Assembly: GCA_900539695.1 (NCBI GenBank)
Contig: UQDG01000003.1
Location: 62,001-126,000 of the forward strand
Length of the DNA stretch: 64,000 nt
DNA from: an uncultured Oscillospiraceae bacterium
GTDB lineage: Bacteria > Bacillota > Clostridia > Oscillospirales > Ruminococcaceae
Direction: 5' to 3'
Positions 53,169-61,983 of this stretch are shown one piece after another; positions within the stretch are counted from its first letter, which is position 1, and every line of letters begins with the position of its first letter. Under the pieces are notes generated by a model. That model was not told the DNA's origin. It saw nothing but the letters and a program-made list of their open reading frames with translations, and made no database searches. The position numbers and the translations under genes are program-made.

Positions 53169-54415
53169 GCCTGGGCTCCCGCGGTATGGCTGCGGCGCAG
53201 GGCACCCGGCGAGGTGCCGCTGTACTTTTTAAAGCAATAACTGAAATAGTGCTGGTCGCTGTAGCCGCAGCGGCGGGCGATCTCCTGAATCTGCAGGTCG
53301 GTGGTCAACAGCAATTGCTGGGCGGTCTCCATGCGGCGGCGCACCAGAATGTTGATGAAGGTCTCTCCTGCCGTTTTCTTGATGCAGGCGCTCAGGTGGT
53401 TGGGGCTGACGTCCAGCATGGCGCTTAAGGATGCCAGCGAGAGGTCCTCGTCAGAGTAATGCTGCTCGATGATCTCCAGCGCGCGCTCACACAGGCTGCC
53501 GCCCTTGCGCACATCGGGGGTGAAGCTGACGCCGCCCTCGGTCTCTTTTGCGGCGGCCAGGGCCTCCATGGACTGGCGGTATCCGGCGTTCAGCTCGCAG
53601 AAGCGGGCAGCGGCGCGGCTGACACCGACGACGCAATGCTGCCCCAGGGCACGCTCGGTCAGCTGGCAGATCTCGTCGGCCAGAATGTGCAGGTACTCGT
53701 CGAAATCCGAAGGGTTTCCGAACAGCACAGCCACCACATGGTCGTTGCAGAAAAACGCATAGTGGCGCAGATATTTGTTGGCCAGCTGGTCCACCATCCG
53801 GACGAAACCGGCGGCGTTCTCGCTATTGTCGTCAGGTTGGGCGGTCAACACCACCAGCTGGCTGCGGTCATCGGTGCCGCGCAGCAGGCCGCAGGCGGCA
53901 GCCGAGGCGCGCAGGGCGGCTTCGACGGCGTCGGAGGTATTATCGCAGTGTTCCAGCACCAGCGGGATCAGGAAGGACGCGCGGTCCTCCTGCACGATGC
54001 CGCTGCGGCGCAGGCTGGCATACTGGTGGTCGATGCGCTCATGGATGGATTTCAGCTCGGCGGCCAGGCCGTCCATGGTGAGAGGCTTGAGCATGTAGCT
54101 GATGATGTTGTACTGGATGGCCTGCTTGGCGTACTCGAAATCATCGTAGCCGCTTAAAAAGGCAATGTGCATGGCGGGGCGGATCTCGCGGACCTGGCGG
54201 GCCAGCTCAATGCCGGTGATGAAGGGCATGCGGATGTCGGTGAGCAGCAGGTCGGGTTCCAGCTGCTCGACAAGTTCGAGGGCGTCCAGGCCGTTGCTGG
54301 CACTGCCCACCAGGTGGAAACCGAGGGCTTCCCAGGGGATCATTGTGCAGACGGCTTCCCGCAGCTCGTCCTCGTCATCGGCTACGATGACGGTGTAGAG
54401 GTTCTTTTCTGCCAT
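53165..54415 (-). CDS. YesN-type response regulator with AraC DNA-binding domain
   Basis: 416 residues. Receiver domain 8-125 with Asp60 (LLLTDIRMP) and a Lys near 110. A linker/middle domain spans 130-305. Two HTH of the AraC class fill 310-410 (LASLSAMLDVSPNHLSACIKK; IQEIARRCGYSDQHYFSYCFKK, in parts). First gene of the sensor operon, 33 bp after the large membrane protein gene. Likely target: the mglB promoter. Confidence 0.93.
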   Translation of the reverse strand: MAEKNLYTVIVADDEDELREAVCTMIPWEALGFHLVGSASNGLDALELVEQLEPDLLLTDIRMPFITGIELARQVREIRPAMHIAFLSGYDDFEYAKQAIQYNIISYMLKPLTMDGLAAELKSIHERIDHQYASLRRSGIVQEDRASFLIPLVLEHCDNTSDAVEAALRASAAACGLLRGTDDRSQLVVLTAQPDDNSENAAGFVRMVDQLANKYLRHYAFFCNDHVVAVLFGNPSDFDEYLHILADEICQLTERALGQHCVVGVSRAAARFCELNAGYRQSMEALAAAKETEGGVSFTPDVRKGGSLCERALEIIEQHYSDEDLSLASLSAMLDVSPNHLSACIKKTAGETFINILVRRRMETAQQLLLTTDLQIQEIARRCGYSDQHYFSYCFKKYSGTSPGALRRSHTAGAQA

Positions 54416-54448
54416 AGAATGGCTCCTTCTCTTTTTTTATTTCGGGGG

Positions 54449-56857
54449 TTACAGCCAGAACTGGACCAGGCGGCTGACGCTTTGGTAGAGGGCAGGGTTC
54501 TGACCAATCAGGCCGGGCTCGGCAGTGAAGTAGACGCAGAAACTGTAGCAGGCACCGGCCAGCACAGCCAGCGGTAGGATGGTACAGAATGCACGCTGCA
54601 ATACATCGATGCCGGACTGAGCGGCGTGGGCTTGCAGTACCTGCTCGGCCAATGCCCAGGCCATCGCGGCGGCCAACAGCAGCGGACCAAGCCAATCGGA
54701 TTGATAACGGTAGAGCATACCGGCCATCTGGCAATCCAGCACGGCCAGCACCAACATGGCAGCCAGTACCACAACTACAAAAGTGCGCAGATCACGCTTG
54801 GCAGCCAGACGGCGGCGGGCAAGCGGCAGGCTGGCCAGCCCCCACAGCAGAGGCAGGCAGGCAAAGGCGCCGCCGTAGAACAGCTCGGTGATGGTCAGGC
54901 CCATATAGTTGGTCTGCATTTTGGTGGCGGTCAGGTACGGGAACACCGCCTGCACGCCGGGGATGCCGAAGAGAAAGGTAAGCACGGCGGGGGCAGTGCG
55001 GCCCACCGAGAAGCCGCGGCGGGTCATATCGTTGCTGGTCAGATTGTAGTTGGCGCCAAAATCAAAAGGCGAACCGAACCGGGCGGCGTTGTACCACATC
55101 AGTCCGATGGCGACCAGCACCACGGGCAGCACAAAGGCAACGGCCTCGGTGATGCCCTGCTTGGTGAACAGGCGCTTTTCCCGCAGGTAGCGCTGCCAGA
55201 AGATGGGCAGGCAGAGGGCAGCGAACAGCACCATCTGAGGGCGACAGCCAGCCACGAAGGCCATGCACAAGCTGCCCAACGCGAGATGAAAGAGGATGCG
55301 GCCGTGCTTTTCGGCGGGCTGGTTGGCGGCCAGCAGCCATTGCCACAGCGCCAGCATGACGAAGGCAGCGCCGGACAGGATAGCGTACTCATAGATAGAG
55401 GGGCGCAGCAGCAAATAGTAAATTTGGCTGCCGGTGCCGATGCCTGCGCAGAGCAGCAGGTAGGCAGCAGCGCTCATGTCCGGGAACCAGCGGCGGGCGG
55501 CCTGTTTGATGCAGCCGAACGCCGCCAGCAGGAACAGCCAGCTAAGCAAGATCATCGGCAGGCTGGGCGGCAGATCCCGCACGCCGGTCAATGCCTCAAA
55601 GGGCAGCTGGAACAGCAGGCACGGGATGACGCCAAAATAGACGTAGTAACGGCCCTGATAGTAGGCAACGTCCCACAGGGCGTCCGGCGCAGCCTGCTGG
55701 CGGGCAGCGGTGTCGTAGGGGTTGGCCATCTCCTGCATGGCGGCGGGCGGGTCCTGCTCCAGGTCCAGGCGGCCGTTCAGCAGGCTGTGGGCCAGGGCAC
55801 CGTACTGGGCGGCGGCATCGCTGGCCCAATCGTCGATATGTAAGGTGAAGTTGATGCGGCTGCCGCCGTCCCAATCGGCCGTGTTGTAAAAGCTGGTGGA
55901 GACACCGGCGTTGAAGCGGTCGGCAAACGGCGTAAAGAACGCCGCCGCACCCAATATGACCGCTACCAGCAGGACAACGGGGCGGTACTTTTTGCGGTGC
56001 GTAAGGTAGGCATCCCGCCAGGCAGCAGAAACCGGGCGCAGTGCGTAGACGGCGGACAGCAGCGCCAAAACTGCTGCCCAGCGCACCAGCGAAAAATCAA
56101 AGGCGCGGGGCACGTTGGCGTAGATGGTCTGCAAGGTGTAGCTGATTGGGTACTGGCGGTACTCGCCGTTATAGGGGTAGGCCGTCAGCGTGAGGGTGGA
56201 CGCCTTGCCGGAAAGGTCAAGGCTGCGCACCTGGCTGCGGGGGGCGTTGGCGGCAACTTCCCAGTTCCAGCTCTGGCGGGAGGCTGATGTGGCTTCGTCC
56301 GTGGCGGCGACGTTGAGGATAAACAGCGGGTTCTGCACTTCCGGGTGGGGGCCATTGTAGACATATTCCAGTCCCGAAAGCTGCAGATTGTACAGCTCCC
56401 GGTCCAGGCCGGTGAACGTTAAGGTGGTATGCTCGTCGTCCAGCGTCAGGGCGTTATGGTCGTCCTCGGCCTCCTGCAGGTAGGCCCGCAGGTCGACAGG
56501 CTCATAGCTGTGGGTGGCCCAGAAGTTGAGGTTACCGATAAATACCTCGGCCCCGAGGGACGCTACCAGCAGCAGTGCCGCCGCGGTCCATTTGCGCCCC
56601 GAGGCATGGCGAAACCCCGCCGCAAGGCCGCAAGCCCACAGCACCATGGCCGTGATGCCGAGGCAGCGGAAGGCGTCAAACCCGATGGTCAGACCCGGCT
56701 TGGACCAGATGCAGGCGGCCCAAAGCCAGACAAGTACGGCGGGCAGCAAGGCGCAGCATCCATCGGCACGGGTGGGCTTTCGGCGGCCAAGGCGGGCGGG
56801 CACCACCGCAAAGGCGGCGACCAGCACCAACGTGAATAGAATAGCCAAAATCAGCAT
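54449..56857 (-). CDS. Large polytopic membrane protein, GT-C glycosyltransferase-like
   Basis: 802 residues with about 14-16 helices. Three N-terminal helices precede an outer domain (about 115-255) with many Asp and Tyr; helices resume at 262. A second outer loop (315-405) contains YYQGRYYVYFGVIP. A WYNAARFGSPFDFGANYNL segment near 600 (conserved part RFGSPFDFG) recalls large GT-C-like membrane enzymes of Gram-positives. The donor would be a polyprenyl-linked sugar. Not assigned to a named family. Gaps to uvrC and the response regulator are 60 and 33 bp. Confidence 0.6.
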   Translation of the reverse strand: MLILAILFTLVLVAAFAVVPARLGRRKPTRADGCCALLPAVLVWLWAACIWSKPGLTIGFDAFRCLGITAMVLWACGLAAGFRHASGRKWTAAALLLVASLGAEVFIGNLNFWATHSYEPVDLRAYLQEAEDDHNALTLDDEHTTLTFTGLDRELYNLQLSGLEYVYNGPHPEVQNPLFILNVAATDEATSASRQSWNWEVAANAPRSQVRSLDLSGKASTLTLTAYPYNGEYRQYPISYTLQTIYANVPRAFDFSLVRWAAVLALLSAVYALRPVSAAWRDAYLTHRKKYRPVVLLVAVILGAAAFFTPFADRFNAGVSTSFYNTADWDGGSRINFTLHIDDWASDAAAQYGALAHSLLNGRLDLEQDPPAAMQEMANPYDTAARQQAAPDALWDVAYYQGRYYVYFGVIPCLLFQLPFEALTGVRDLPPSLPMILLSWLFLLAAFGCIKQAARRWFPDMSAAAYLLLCAGIGTGSQIYYLLLRPSIYEYAILSGAAFVMLALWQWLLAANQPAEKHGRILFHLALGSLCMAFVAGCRPQMVLFAALCLPIFWQRYLREKRLFTKQGITEAVAFVLPVVLVAIGLMWYNAARFGSPFDFGANYNLTSNDMTRRGFSVGRTAPAVLTFLFGIPGVQAVFPYLTATKMQTNYMGLTITELFYGGAFACLPLLWGLASLPLARRRLAAKRDLRTFVVVVLAAMLVLAVLDCQMAGMLYRYQSDWLGPLLLAAAMAWALAEQVLQAHAAQSGIDVLQRAFCTILPLAVLAGACYSFCVYFTAEPGLIGQNPALYQSVSRLVQFWL

Positions 56858-56917
56858 AAAGCAAATTTCCGTTCTGTTACTGTTTATTGGACGGCAGCAC
56901 CGCCCGAGATAAAATCA

Positions 56918-58768
56918 TTATACACCATTACGCAGGGCGTTGTACAGCATTTCCGCCTTGGCGTGGCTGATGCCCTTGACTTCCTCCAAATCGGAGATGC
57001 TGGCGGCCTTGACGGCGGCCACGGTCTTGAAGTGGGCCAGCAGCGCGGCGCTGGTCTTTTCGCCCACGCCGGGAATGGCCGTGAGGGTGGCAGCGTAGGA
57101 CTTTTTCTTCATCGCGCGCTTACGGTAGTCGTTAGCGTAGCGGTGGGTCTCGTCCTGAATGTTGGTGACGAAGGTAAAGATGTTGCGGTTGCGGTTGATG
57201 GCAATTTCGCCGCCCTCGTCGTCCACGATGGCACGGGTGCGGTGGTGGTCGTCCTTGACCATGCCAAAGGTGGGCACATGCTCCAGCGCGGTGCCGCGCA
57301 AAGCCTGCTTGACCGCGCCCACCTGTCCCTTACCGCCATCGATCAGCAGCAAGTCCGGCAGGGTGGCAAACTGATTTTGGGGGCCGTCCGGCTTTTCGCC
57401 GCGGCGGGCCGCTTCGTATTCGGCGGCGCGGCGGGAAAGCGTCTCGGCCAGCGAGGCGTAGTCGTCGGTGCCTGCAACGGTCTTCATCTTAAAGCGGCGG
57501 TAGCCGGAGCGGTGGGGCTTGCCGTCCATAAATACGACCATGCCGCAGACGCTGGAGCCATCGCCCCAGTTGGAAATATCGTAGCTTTCGATGACCCGCG
57601 GCGGGGCTTTCAGACCCAGCACCTGGGCGGCTTCTTCCAGCAGCTTTTGCTCGCGGGTGTAGCGACCGCTCTCGCGGCCCAGGCGCTCTACCGCGTTCGT
57701 GTAGGCCATTGTCACCAGTTTGGCTACATCGCCGCGCTGGGGCACGTACAGCTCCACCTTGGTGCCGCGGGCCTGGGCCAGCGCTTCGTTCAGCGCCTCG
57801 GCATCCGGCGGCAGAGCGTCGACAGCAATCGTTTTGGGGACAGTCTCGCCGTTCAGATAATACTGGGGCAGGAATTCCTCCCGCACGGCATCAATGTTGG
57901 TGGTGTCGTGGAACATGAACTCCCGCTTGTCGGTCAGTCGGCCGTCGCGGTAGCGCAGCACAGCGGCGCAGACGGCCCGCGTGGTGCCCGCCAGGGCGAT
58001 GATATCCATCTCGGTGTCAGCATTCATCACGACTTTCTGGCCGGCGGCCACGCGCTCAATGGCCTGGATCTGGTCGCGCAGCAGGGCGGCGGTCTCGAAG
58101 TCCAAACGATCGGAGGCGGCTTCCATCTTCTCGCGCAGCTGCTTGACGATGTCCTTTTTGCCGTAGCGGATCATTCGCAACGCCCCCTGTACGGCATCGT
58201 TGTAGGCCTCGCAAGTAATCTTGCCGCTGCAAACGGCCATGCACTTGCCGATATGAGCATTTAAGCAGGGGCGGCCTTTACCGAAGTCCCGCGGGAACTC
58301 CTTGCTGCAGCGGGGCAGCAAAAAGCAATCCTGCGCCATCTCCACCATCTCCCGCACGGCGAAGGAGGATGTGAACGGGCCGATGTAGTCGGCATCGTCG
58401 TCATCTTTCTGCAAAGCCGCCGAAACACGGGGCCAGGGGCCGCGGGTGATCTTGACATAACTGTAGCCTTTGTCATCCTTGAGCAGGATGTTGTACTTGG
58501 GCGTATGAGCCTTGATTTGGCTGGCCTCGAGGACGAGGGCCTCAAACTCTGACTGGCAGACGATCACATCAAAGGTGAAAGCATGGTTTATCATCTGGGT
58601 GACTTTGGCATCGTGGGGCACACCCTCGCGGAAATACTGCGACACGCGGATCTTGAGCCGCTTGGCCTTGCCGATGTAGATGATGGTATCGGTTTTATCC
58701 CGGATGATATACACCCCGGGCAGCAGCGGCAGCATACAGGCTTTTTTATAGAGTTCAGCTTTTGTCAT
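56918..58768 (-). CDS. uvrC: Excinuclease ABC subunit C
   Basis: 616 residues. I start it at ATG 58768 (MTKAELYKKA) after GAGG; the longer frame would read into the MITE. GIY-YIG nuclease 13-95 (GVYIIRDK...IIYIGKAK), UVR domain about 195-235 (FETAALLRDQI), RNase H-like nuclease with ESYDISNWGDG near 400 and LLIDGGKGQ near 480, and two C-terminal HhH motifs (IPGVGEKTSAALL). It makes both incisions in nucleotide excision repair. MITE copy B lies 29 bp upstream of its start. Confidence 0.96.
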   Translation of the reverse strand: MTKAELYKKACMLPLLPGVYIIRDKTDTIIYIGKAKRLKIRVSQYFREGVPHDAKVTQMINHAFTFDVIVCQSEFEALVLEASQIKAHTPKYNILLKDDKGYSYVKITRGPWPRVSAALQKDDDDADYIGPFTSSFAVREMVEMAQDCFLLPRCSKEFPRDFGKGRPCLNAHIGKCMAVCSGKITCEAYNDAVQGALRMIRYGKKDIVKQLREKMEAASDRLDFETAALLRDQIQAIERVAAGQKVVMNADTEMDIIALAGTTRAVCAAVLRYRDGRLTDKREFMFHDTTNIDAVREEFLPQYYLNGETVPKTIAVDALPPDAEALNEALAQARGTKVELYVPQRGDVAKLVTMAYTNAVERLGRESGRYTREQKLLEEAAQVLGLKAPPRVIESYDISNWGDGSSVCGMVVFMDGKPHRSGYRRFKMKTVAGTDDYASLAETLSRRAAEYEAARRGEKPDGPQNQFATLPDLLLIDGGKGQVGAVKQALRGTALEHVPTFGMVKDDHHRTRAIVDDEGGEIAINRNRNIFTFVTNIQDETHRYANDYRKRAMKKKSYAATLTAIPGVGEKTSAALLAHFKTVAAVKAASISDLEEVKGISHAKAEMLYNALRNGV

Positions 58769-58797
58769 GGACGCCTCTTTCGTGGGAGTGCTTATAA

Positions 58798-58969
58798 GGC
58801 AACACCGCACGATTCCCGCCTTACGGCTTAAGCACCGCTCCGGCGGCTGCGGCACGGCACCTGCGTTGCCAAAATGCTCGATAATACACAAAGTATTATC
58901 TGCGCTTTTGGCTTAGCAGCTGCCGCACCTCGCTCGCCGTATCGGCACTTAGAATTATGCGGTATTGCC
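58798..58969 (-). mobile_element. 172-bp MITE, copy B
   Basis: The reverse complement of copy A (34481-34652) with 3 substitutions in 172 positions. The 4-bp direct repeat ATAA (58794-58797 and 58970-58973) flanks it. It lies between the ptsH terminator and uvrC, within the uvrC leader or promoter area, so it may change uvrC expression. No coding capacity. Confidence 0.9.
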
Positions 58970-58987
58970 ATAAGAAATTACAAAAAA

Positions 58988-59009
58988 AGCGGCGGGTCGC
59001 CCCACCGCT
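58988..59009 (-). terminator. Intrinsic terminator of ptsH
   Basis: AGCGGCGGG-TCGC-CCCACCGCT (one mismatch) with A and T runs on both sides. Confidence 0.85.
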
Positions 59010-59026
59010 AATTTTTTGAGAATAGA

Positions 59027-59290
59027 TTACTCGGCAAAGCCGGAGCTGACCAGCTTGACCAGGCCATCAACAGCAGCCTGCTCATCGGCACCATCAGCAA
59101 TGATGCGGATGGTGGTGCCGCCAACGATGCCCAGGCTCAGGACACCCAGCAGGGACTTAGCGTTGACGCGACGCTCCTCTTTCTCGACCCAAATGGAGGA
59201 CTTGTACTCGTTCGCCTTCTGGATGAAGAAGGTAGCCGGACGGGCGTGCAGACCAACCTGATTCTCAACGGTAACTTCTTTGACGTACAT
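59027..59290 (-). CDS. ptsH: HPr phosphocarrier protein (PTS)
   Basis: 87 residues. His15 (GLHARPA) accepts phosphate from enzyme I, and Ser46 (NAKSLLGV) is the HPr-kinase site; both being present argues for true HPr over Crh. GAGAGAA precedes the ATG. Single-gene unit; ptsI is not adjacent. It links PTS sugar uptake and carbon catabolite control. Confidence 0.95.
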   Translation of the reverse strand: MYVKEVTVENQVGLHARPATFFIQKANEYKSSIWVEKEERRVNAKSLLGVLSLGIVGGTTIRIIADGADEQAAVDGLVKLVSSGFAE

Positions 59291-59392
59291 AGTTATTCTC
59301 TCCTACTTTTGAAAATAATATGCCCTTGTGTTTATACCGTGGGCTACTTCCAGGCGGTCTATTGCGCATAATACGCCGCCTTGATTGTCTCT

Positions 59393-59421
59393 ATTTTATC
59401 CTATTTGGTCGATTTTGTACA
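59393..59421 (-). promoter_or_regulatory. Promoter of ptsH
   Basis: TGTACA (59421-59416), 17 bp, TAAAAT (59398-59393), about 100 bp before the start codon. Confidence 0.5.
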
Positions 59422-59439
59422 GTGCATTTTTACAAAATC

Positions 59440-59461
59440 GGCAGGATTCTGTAATTCCGCC
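59440..59461 (-). terminator. Possible terminator after the trmD fusion
   Basis: GGCAGGATT-CTGT-AATTCCGCC, eight of nine pairs (one a G-U) plus a short T-run on the minus strand. It lies 80 bp after the stop codon. Confidence 0.35.
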
Positions 59462-59539
59462 AAATCTCGGCACTGTCGTTTGTGCAAGTTTACTAGTTTG
59501 TTTTCAACATTGTTGTCGATTGATACTAAAACCGCAATC

Positions 59540-60769
59540 TTAACCGTGAAAACACATGCGCAGTTCCTCGCAATACACGGCAAAAGGGGCGCCCTGGGCG
59601 GGGTCATGGACGGTCAGCACGCCATTCAGCCGCCATCCCATGCGCTTGTACAGGCTGATGGCGCGGGTGTTGGTGCTGAGCACGCCTAACGTGGGGTGTT
59701 CGTGCTCCGGCAGCTTTTTGCGGGCAAAATCAAGCACTTTGGTGCCGATGCCCTGCCCGCGGGCGGACTCGGTGACAAACAGATGGCCGATCATGCCGGT
59801 TTTATGGCAGACGCCTACCATAGCATCGGTCTCCCCTACCTTATTGTAGTGAAGGTAGAAGGCCCAGCCGTTTTTTCGCTCTGCGTCCAGGTCGGGGCGC
59901 CAGTGCTCCGGCGTCATGGCAGCCAGCTGTTCCTCTGTGCAGACAGGGGCACAGACGGTACGGCGGCCCTCGGCCATCAGCTCAGCGGCACGGGCCATCT
60001 GCTCCTCGGTTTTGACTAAGCGCATGTTCTCGCCGCGCTTCCACTTGGGCAGTTCGGTGAGGGGGTGAGTCTCGCACCACCGGTCGTACAGGTCAGGGCG
60101 GCGCTCCCGGGTGCGCTGACGACTCTGGTCGCCGCGCCAGGCGTCGATCTTCTTGTGGTCACCGGTCAGCAGCACAGGCGGCACGGCGCGGCCCTCCCAC
60201 ACTTCGGGGCGGGTGAACTGGGGATATTCCAGCAGGCCGTCCCAGTAACTTTCGTCCTGGTAGCCTTTTTCCTCGGCCAATACGCCGGGCTGCAGGCGCA
60301 GGACGCTGTCGGCCACCACCAGGCTGGCCAGTTCGCCGCCGGTCAGCACGTAGTCGCCGATGGAAATTTCCTCGTCGCCGAAGGCATCAATGACGCGCTG
60401 GTCGATGCCCTCGTAATGGCCGCAGACCAGCGCCAGCGAATCGTAGGAGGCCAGCCGCTTGGCGGTCTCCTCATTGTACTGCTGGCCGGCAGCGGTCAGA
60501 AAGACAACATGCGGCTTGGTGCGGCCTTGGGCGGCGCACTGGTCCTGCACGGCGCGCAGGCAGTCGGCGATGGGCTGGGCATACAGTACCATGCCGCAGC
60601 CGCCGCCGTAGGGATAGTCGTCGGTCTGCTTCTGCTTGTTTTTGGTGTAGTCACGAATCTGATGACAGTGGGCTTCGAACAGATTCTTGGCCCGGGCACG
60701 GCCCAGGATGCTGGCCGAGAGGAAACCATCGCACAGCTCCGGGAAGAGGGTCACAATATCGATACGCAT
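59540..60769 (-). CDS. trmD: TrmD tRNA (m1G37) methyltransferase fused to a GNAT acetyltransferase
   Basis: 409 residues against about 240 for normal TrmD. Residues 1-245 are a complete TrmD: MRIDIVTLFPE, PYGGGCGM near 53, the trefoil-knot SAM loop SIGDYVLTGGELA near 136, and the C-terminal WRGDQSRQRTRERRPDL. Residues about 249-409 form a GNAT domain with the acetyl-CoA loop ARGQGIGTKVL near 336 and LGVLSTNTRAISLYKRMGW. The frame is open throughout. Met249 (60025) follows a GGCGAGA and could also start a separate GNAT protein. It modifies G37 of tRNAs; the GNAT substrate is unknown. It is 3 bp after rimM. Confidence 0.93.
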   Translation of the reverse strand: MRIDIVTLFPELCDGFLSASILGRARAKNLFEAHCHQIRDYTKNKQKQTDDYPYGGGCGMVLYAQPIADCLRAVQDQCAAQGRTKPHVVFLTAAGQQYNEETAKRLASYDSLALVCGHYEGIDQRVIDAFGDEEISIGDYVLTGGELASLVVADSVLRLQPGVLAEEKGYQDESYWDGLLEYPQFTRPEVWEGRAVPPVLLTGDHKKIDAWRGDQSRQRTRERRPDLYDRWCETHPLTELPKWKRGENMRLVKTEEQMARAAELMAEGRRTVCAPVCTEEQLAAMTPEHWRPDLDAERKNGWAFYLHYNKVGETDAMVGVCHKTGMIGHLFVTESARGQGIGTKVLDFARKKLPEHEHPTLGVLSTNTRAISLYKRMGWRLNGVLTVHDPAQGAPFAVYCEELRMCFHG

Positions 60770-60772
60770 GCC

Positions 60773-61303
60773 TTACTCCTTGTCACCGTTGACAGCATCG
60801 TTGAACATGCCGTCGATGGGGGTGACCAGGATCGTGCGGGCATCGATGTCGATGGTCTTGACGAACTCTGGCACGGCAGGCAGCATGTGCTTCTCGCCTG
60901 CAGCATCGGTGACGGTGTAGATGTCCTGGGCGGCGGGGTGGTCCACCTCGGTCAGGATGCCGTAGACAGCGCCGGTGTCGGCATCCCTGACCTCACAGCC
61001 CAGCAGGTCATCGATAAAATAACGGCCCTTGGGCAGACGGGCGTCAGCCTTGGCAAAGTAGTAGGTGCGGCCCACCTGAGCGCGTGCAGCGTCCATATCG
61101 GTCACATCAGCCAGGCGCAGCAGGATGACATTGCCCTGGGTGCGCACGCCGAGGACGCGGCACTCTCCTGTGCCGTTGGCGGTAGCGTACAGTCGCTTGA
61201 ACTTGGCCAGGAATTCTGCGCCGTCACACAGCGGCAGGGCTTTCATTTCGCCACGCACGCCGTGGGTGGATACGATCTTGCAGGCGGGAAGATAGCTTTG
61301 CAT
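60773..61303 (-). CDS. rimM: 16S rRNA processing protein RimM
   Basis: 176 residues from ATG 61303 (MQSYLPACKIVSTHGVRGEM) after GGAGGA. N-terminal RimM beta-barrel and C-terminal PRC-barrel domain (YFIDDLLGCEVRDADTGAVYG in part; NDAVNGD end). It helps 30S head maturation with S19. In the usual order khpA-rimM-trmD, with a hairpin before it. Confidence 0.94.
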   Translation of the reverse strand: MQSYLPACKIVSTHGVRGEMKALPLCDGAEFLAKFKRLYATANGTGECRVLGVRTQGNVILLRLADVTDMDAARAQVGRTYYFAKADARLPKGRYFIDDLLGCEVRDADTGAVYGILTEVDHPAAQDIYTVTDAAGEKHMLPAVPEFVKTIDIDARTILVTPIDGMFNDAVNGDKE

Positions 61304-61329
61304 GGAATGATCCTCCTTACTAGAATAAA

Positions 61330-61359
61330 AAAGCACTTTACCAGACGGCAAAGTGCTTT
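61330..61359 (-). terminator. Attenuating terminator between khpA and rimM
   Basis: AAAGCACTTT-N10-AAAGTGCTTT and TTTTTT on the minus strand. It should reduce rimM-trmD transcription relative to rpsP-khpA. Confidence 0.75.
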
Positions 61360-61366
61360 AAAGGTT

Positions 61367-61600
61367 TTAGTCGATCTCAACGATGACTTTTTCGCCCTGG
61401 CGGACAGCAGCGGCACGCATAACAACGCGAATTGCCTTTGCGATACGTCCCTGCTTGCCGATGACGCGGCCCATATCGGACTCAGCCACTTTGAGGTGAT
61501 AGACGGTAGTGCCGTCATCACGCACGGGGTCAACGGTCACCTGCACAGCCTCCTTGTCTTCGACAAGGCCGCGGGCAACGGCTAATAAGAGTTCCTGCAT
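61367..61600 (-). CDS. khpA: KH-domain RNA-binding protein KhpA
   Basis: 77 residues. The single KH fold carries the VIGKQGRIAKAIRVV motif (GxxG loop GKQG) near residue 45. KhpA pairs with KhpB to bind RNA and influence cell elongation in Firmicutes. GGGAGGGAA precedes the ATG. It is 34 bp after rpsP, the conserved location. Confidence 0.94.
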   Translation of the reverse strand: MQELLLAVARGLVEDKEAVQVTVDPVRDDGTTVYHLKVAESDMGRVIGKQGRIAKAIRVVMRAAAVRQGEKVIVEID

Positions 61601-61634
61601 GTGGCGTTCCCTCCCTTATAACAAGGCGAACAGA

Positions 61635-61874
61635 TTACAGAACGGAAGCTTTCTTCAGCAGCTCACGAACGGTATCGGTGGGCTGAGCGCCGTTGGACAG
61701 CCACTGCTTGGCCTTATCGGCGTCGATGCTGACAACGCTGGGGTTCTTGGTGGGATCGTAGTAGCCGATCTCCTCGATGAAACGGCCGTCACGAGCAAAA
61801 CGGCTGTCAGCGACAACAACGCGGTAGAAAGGAGCCTTCTTGGCGCCAATGCGGCGCAGACGAATCTTAACCAT
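61635..61874 (-). CDS. rpsP: 30S ribosomal protein S16
   Basis: 79 residues: [25 protein letters not shown] start (part) and [12 protein letters not shown] are diagnostic. TGGAGGAA precedes the ATG. A 10-bp inverted repeat lies in its leader (61898-61950). Confidence 0.97.
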   Translation of the reverse strand: MVKIRLRRIGAKKAPFYRVVVADSRFARDGRFIEEIGYYDPTKNPSVVSIDADKAKQWLSNGAQPTDTVRELLKKASVL

Positions 61875-61897
61875 AGTAATATTCCTCCAAAAATTGT

Positions 61898-61950
61898 TTT
61901 ACGGCCCTTGCGGGGCTACTGTTTATATTGTACATCCCGTGGGCCGTAAA
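61898..61950 (-). promoter_or_regulatory. Stem-loop in the rpsP leader
   Basis: TTTACGGCCC (61950-61941 on the minus strand) and GGGCCGTAAA (61907-61898) form a perfect 10-bp stem around 33 nt that can itself pair GGG with CCC. A short T-run follows (ACAATTTTT), then the rpsP ribosome site. It may be an attenuator or an RNA structure controlling rpsP. Confidence 0.55.
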
Positions 61951-61983
61951 GCCGAGCGGGTCATACCGGATTTATAGTGGGCT

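Noticed and set aside
58769..58891. Longer UvrC N-terminus
   Set aside because: The extra 41 codons read through the MITE; UvrC homology begins at MTKAELYKK-like sequence with GAGG before it.
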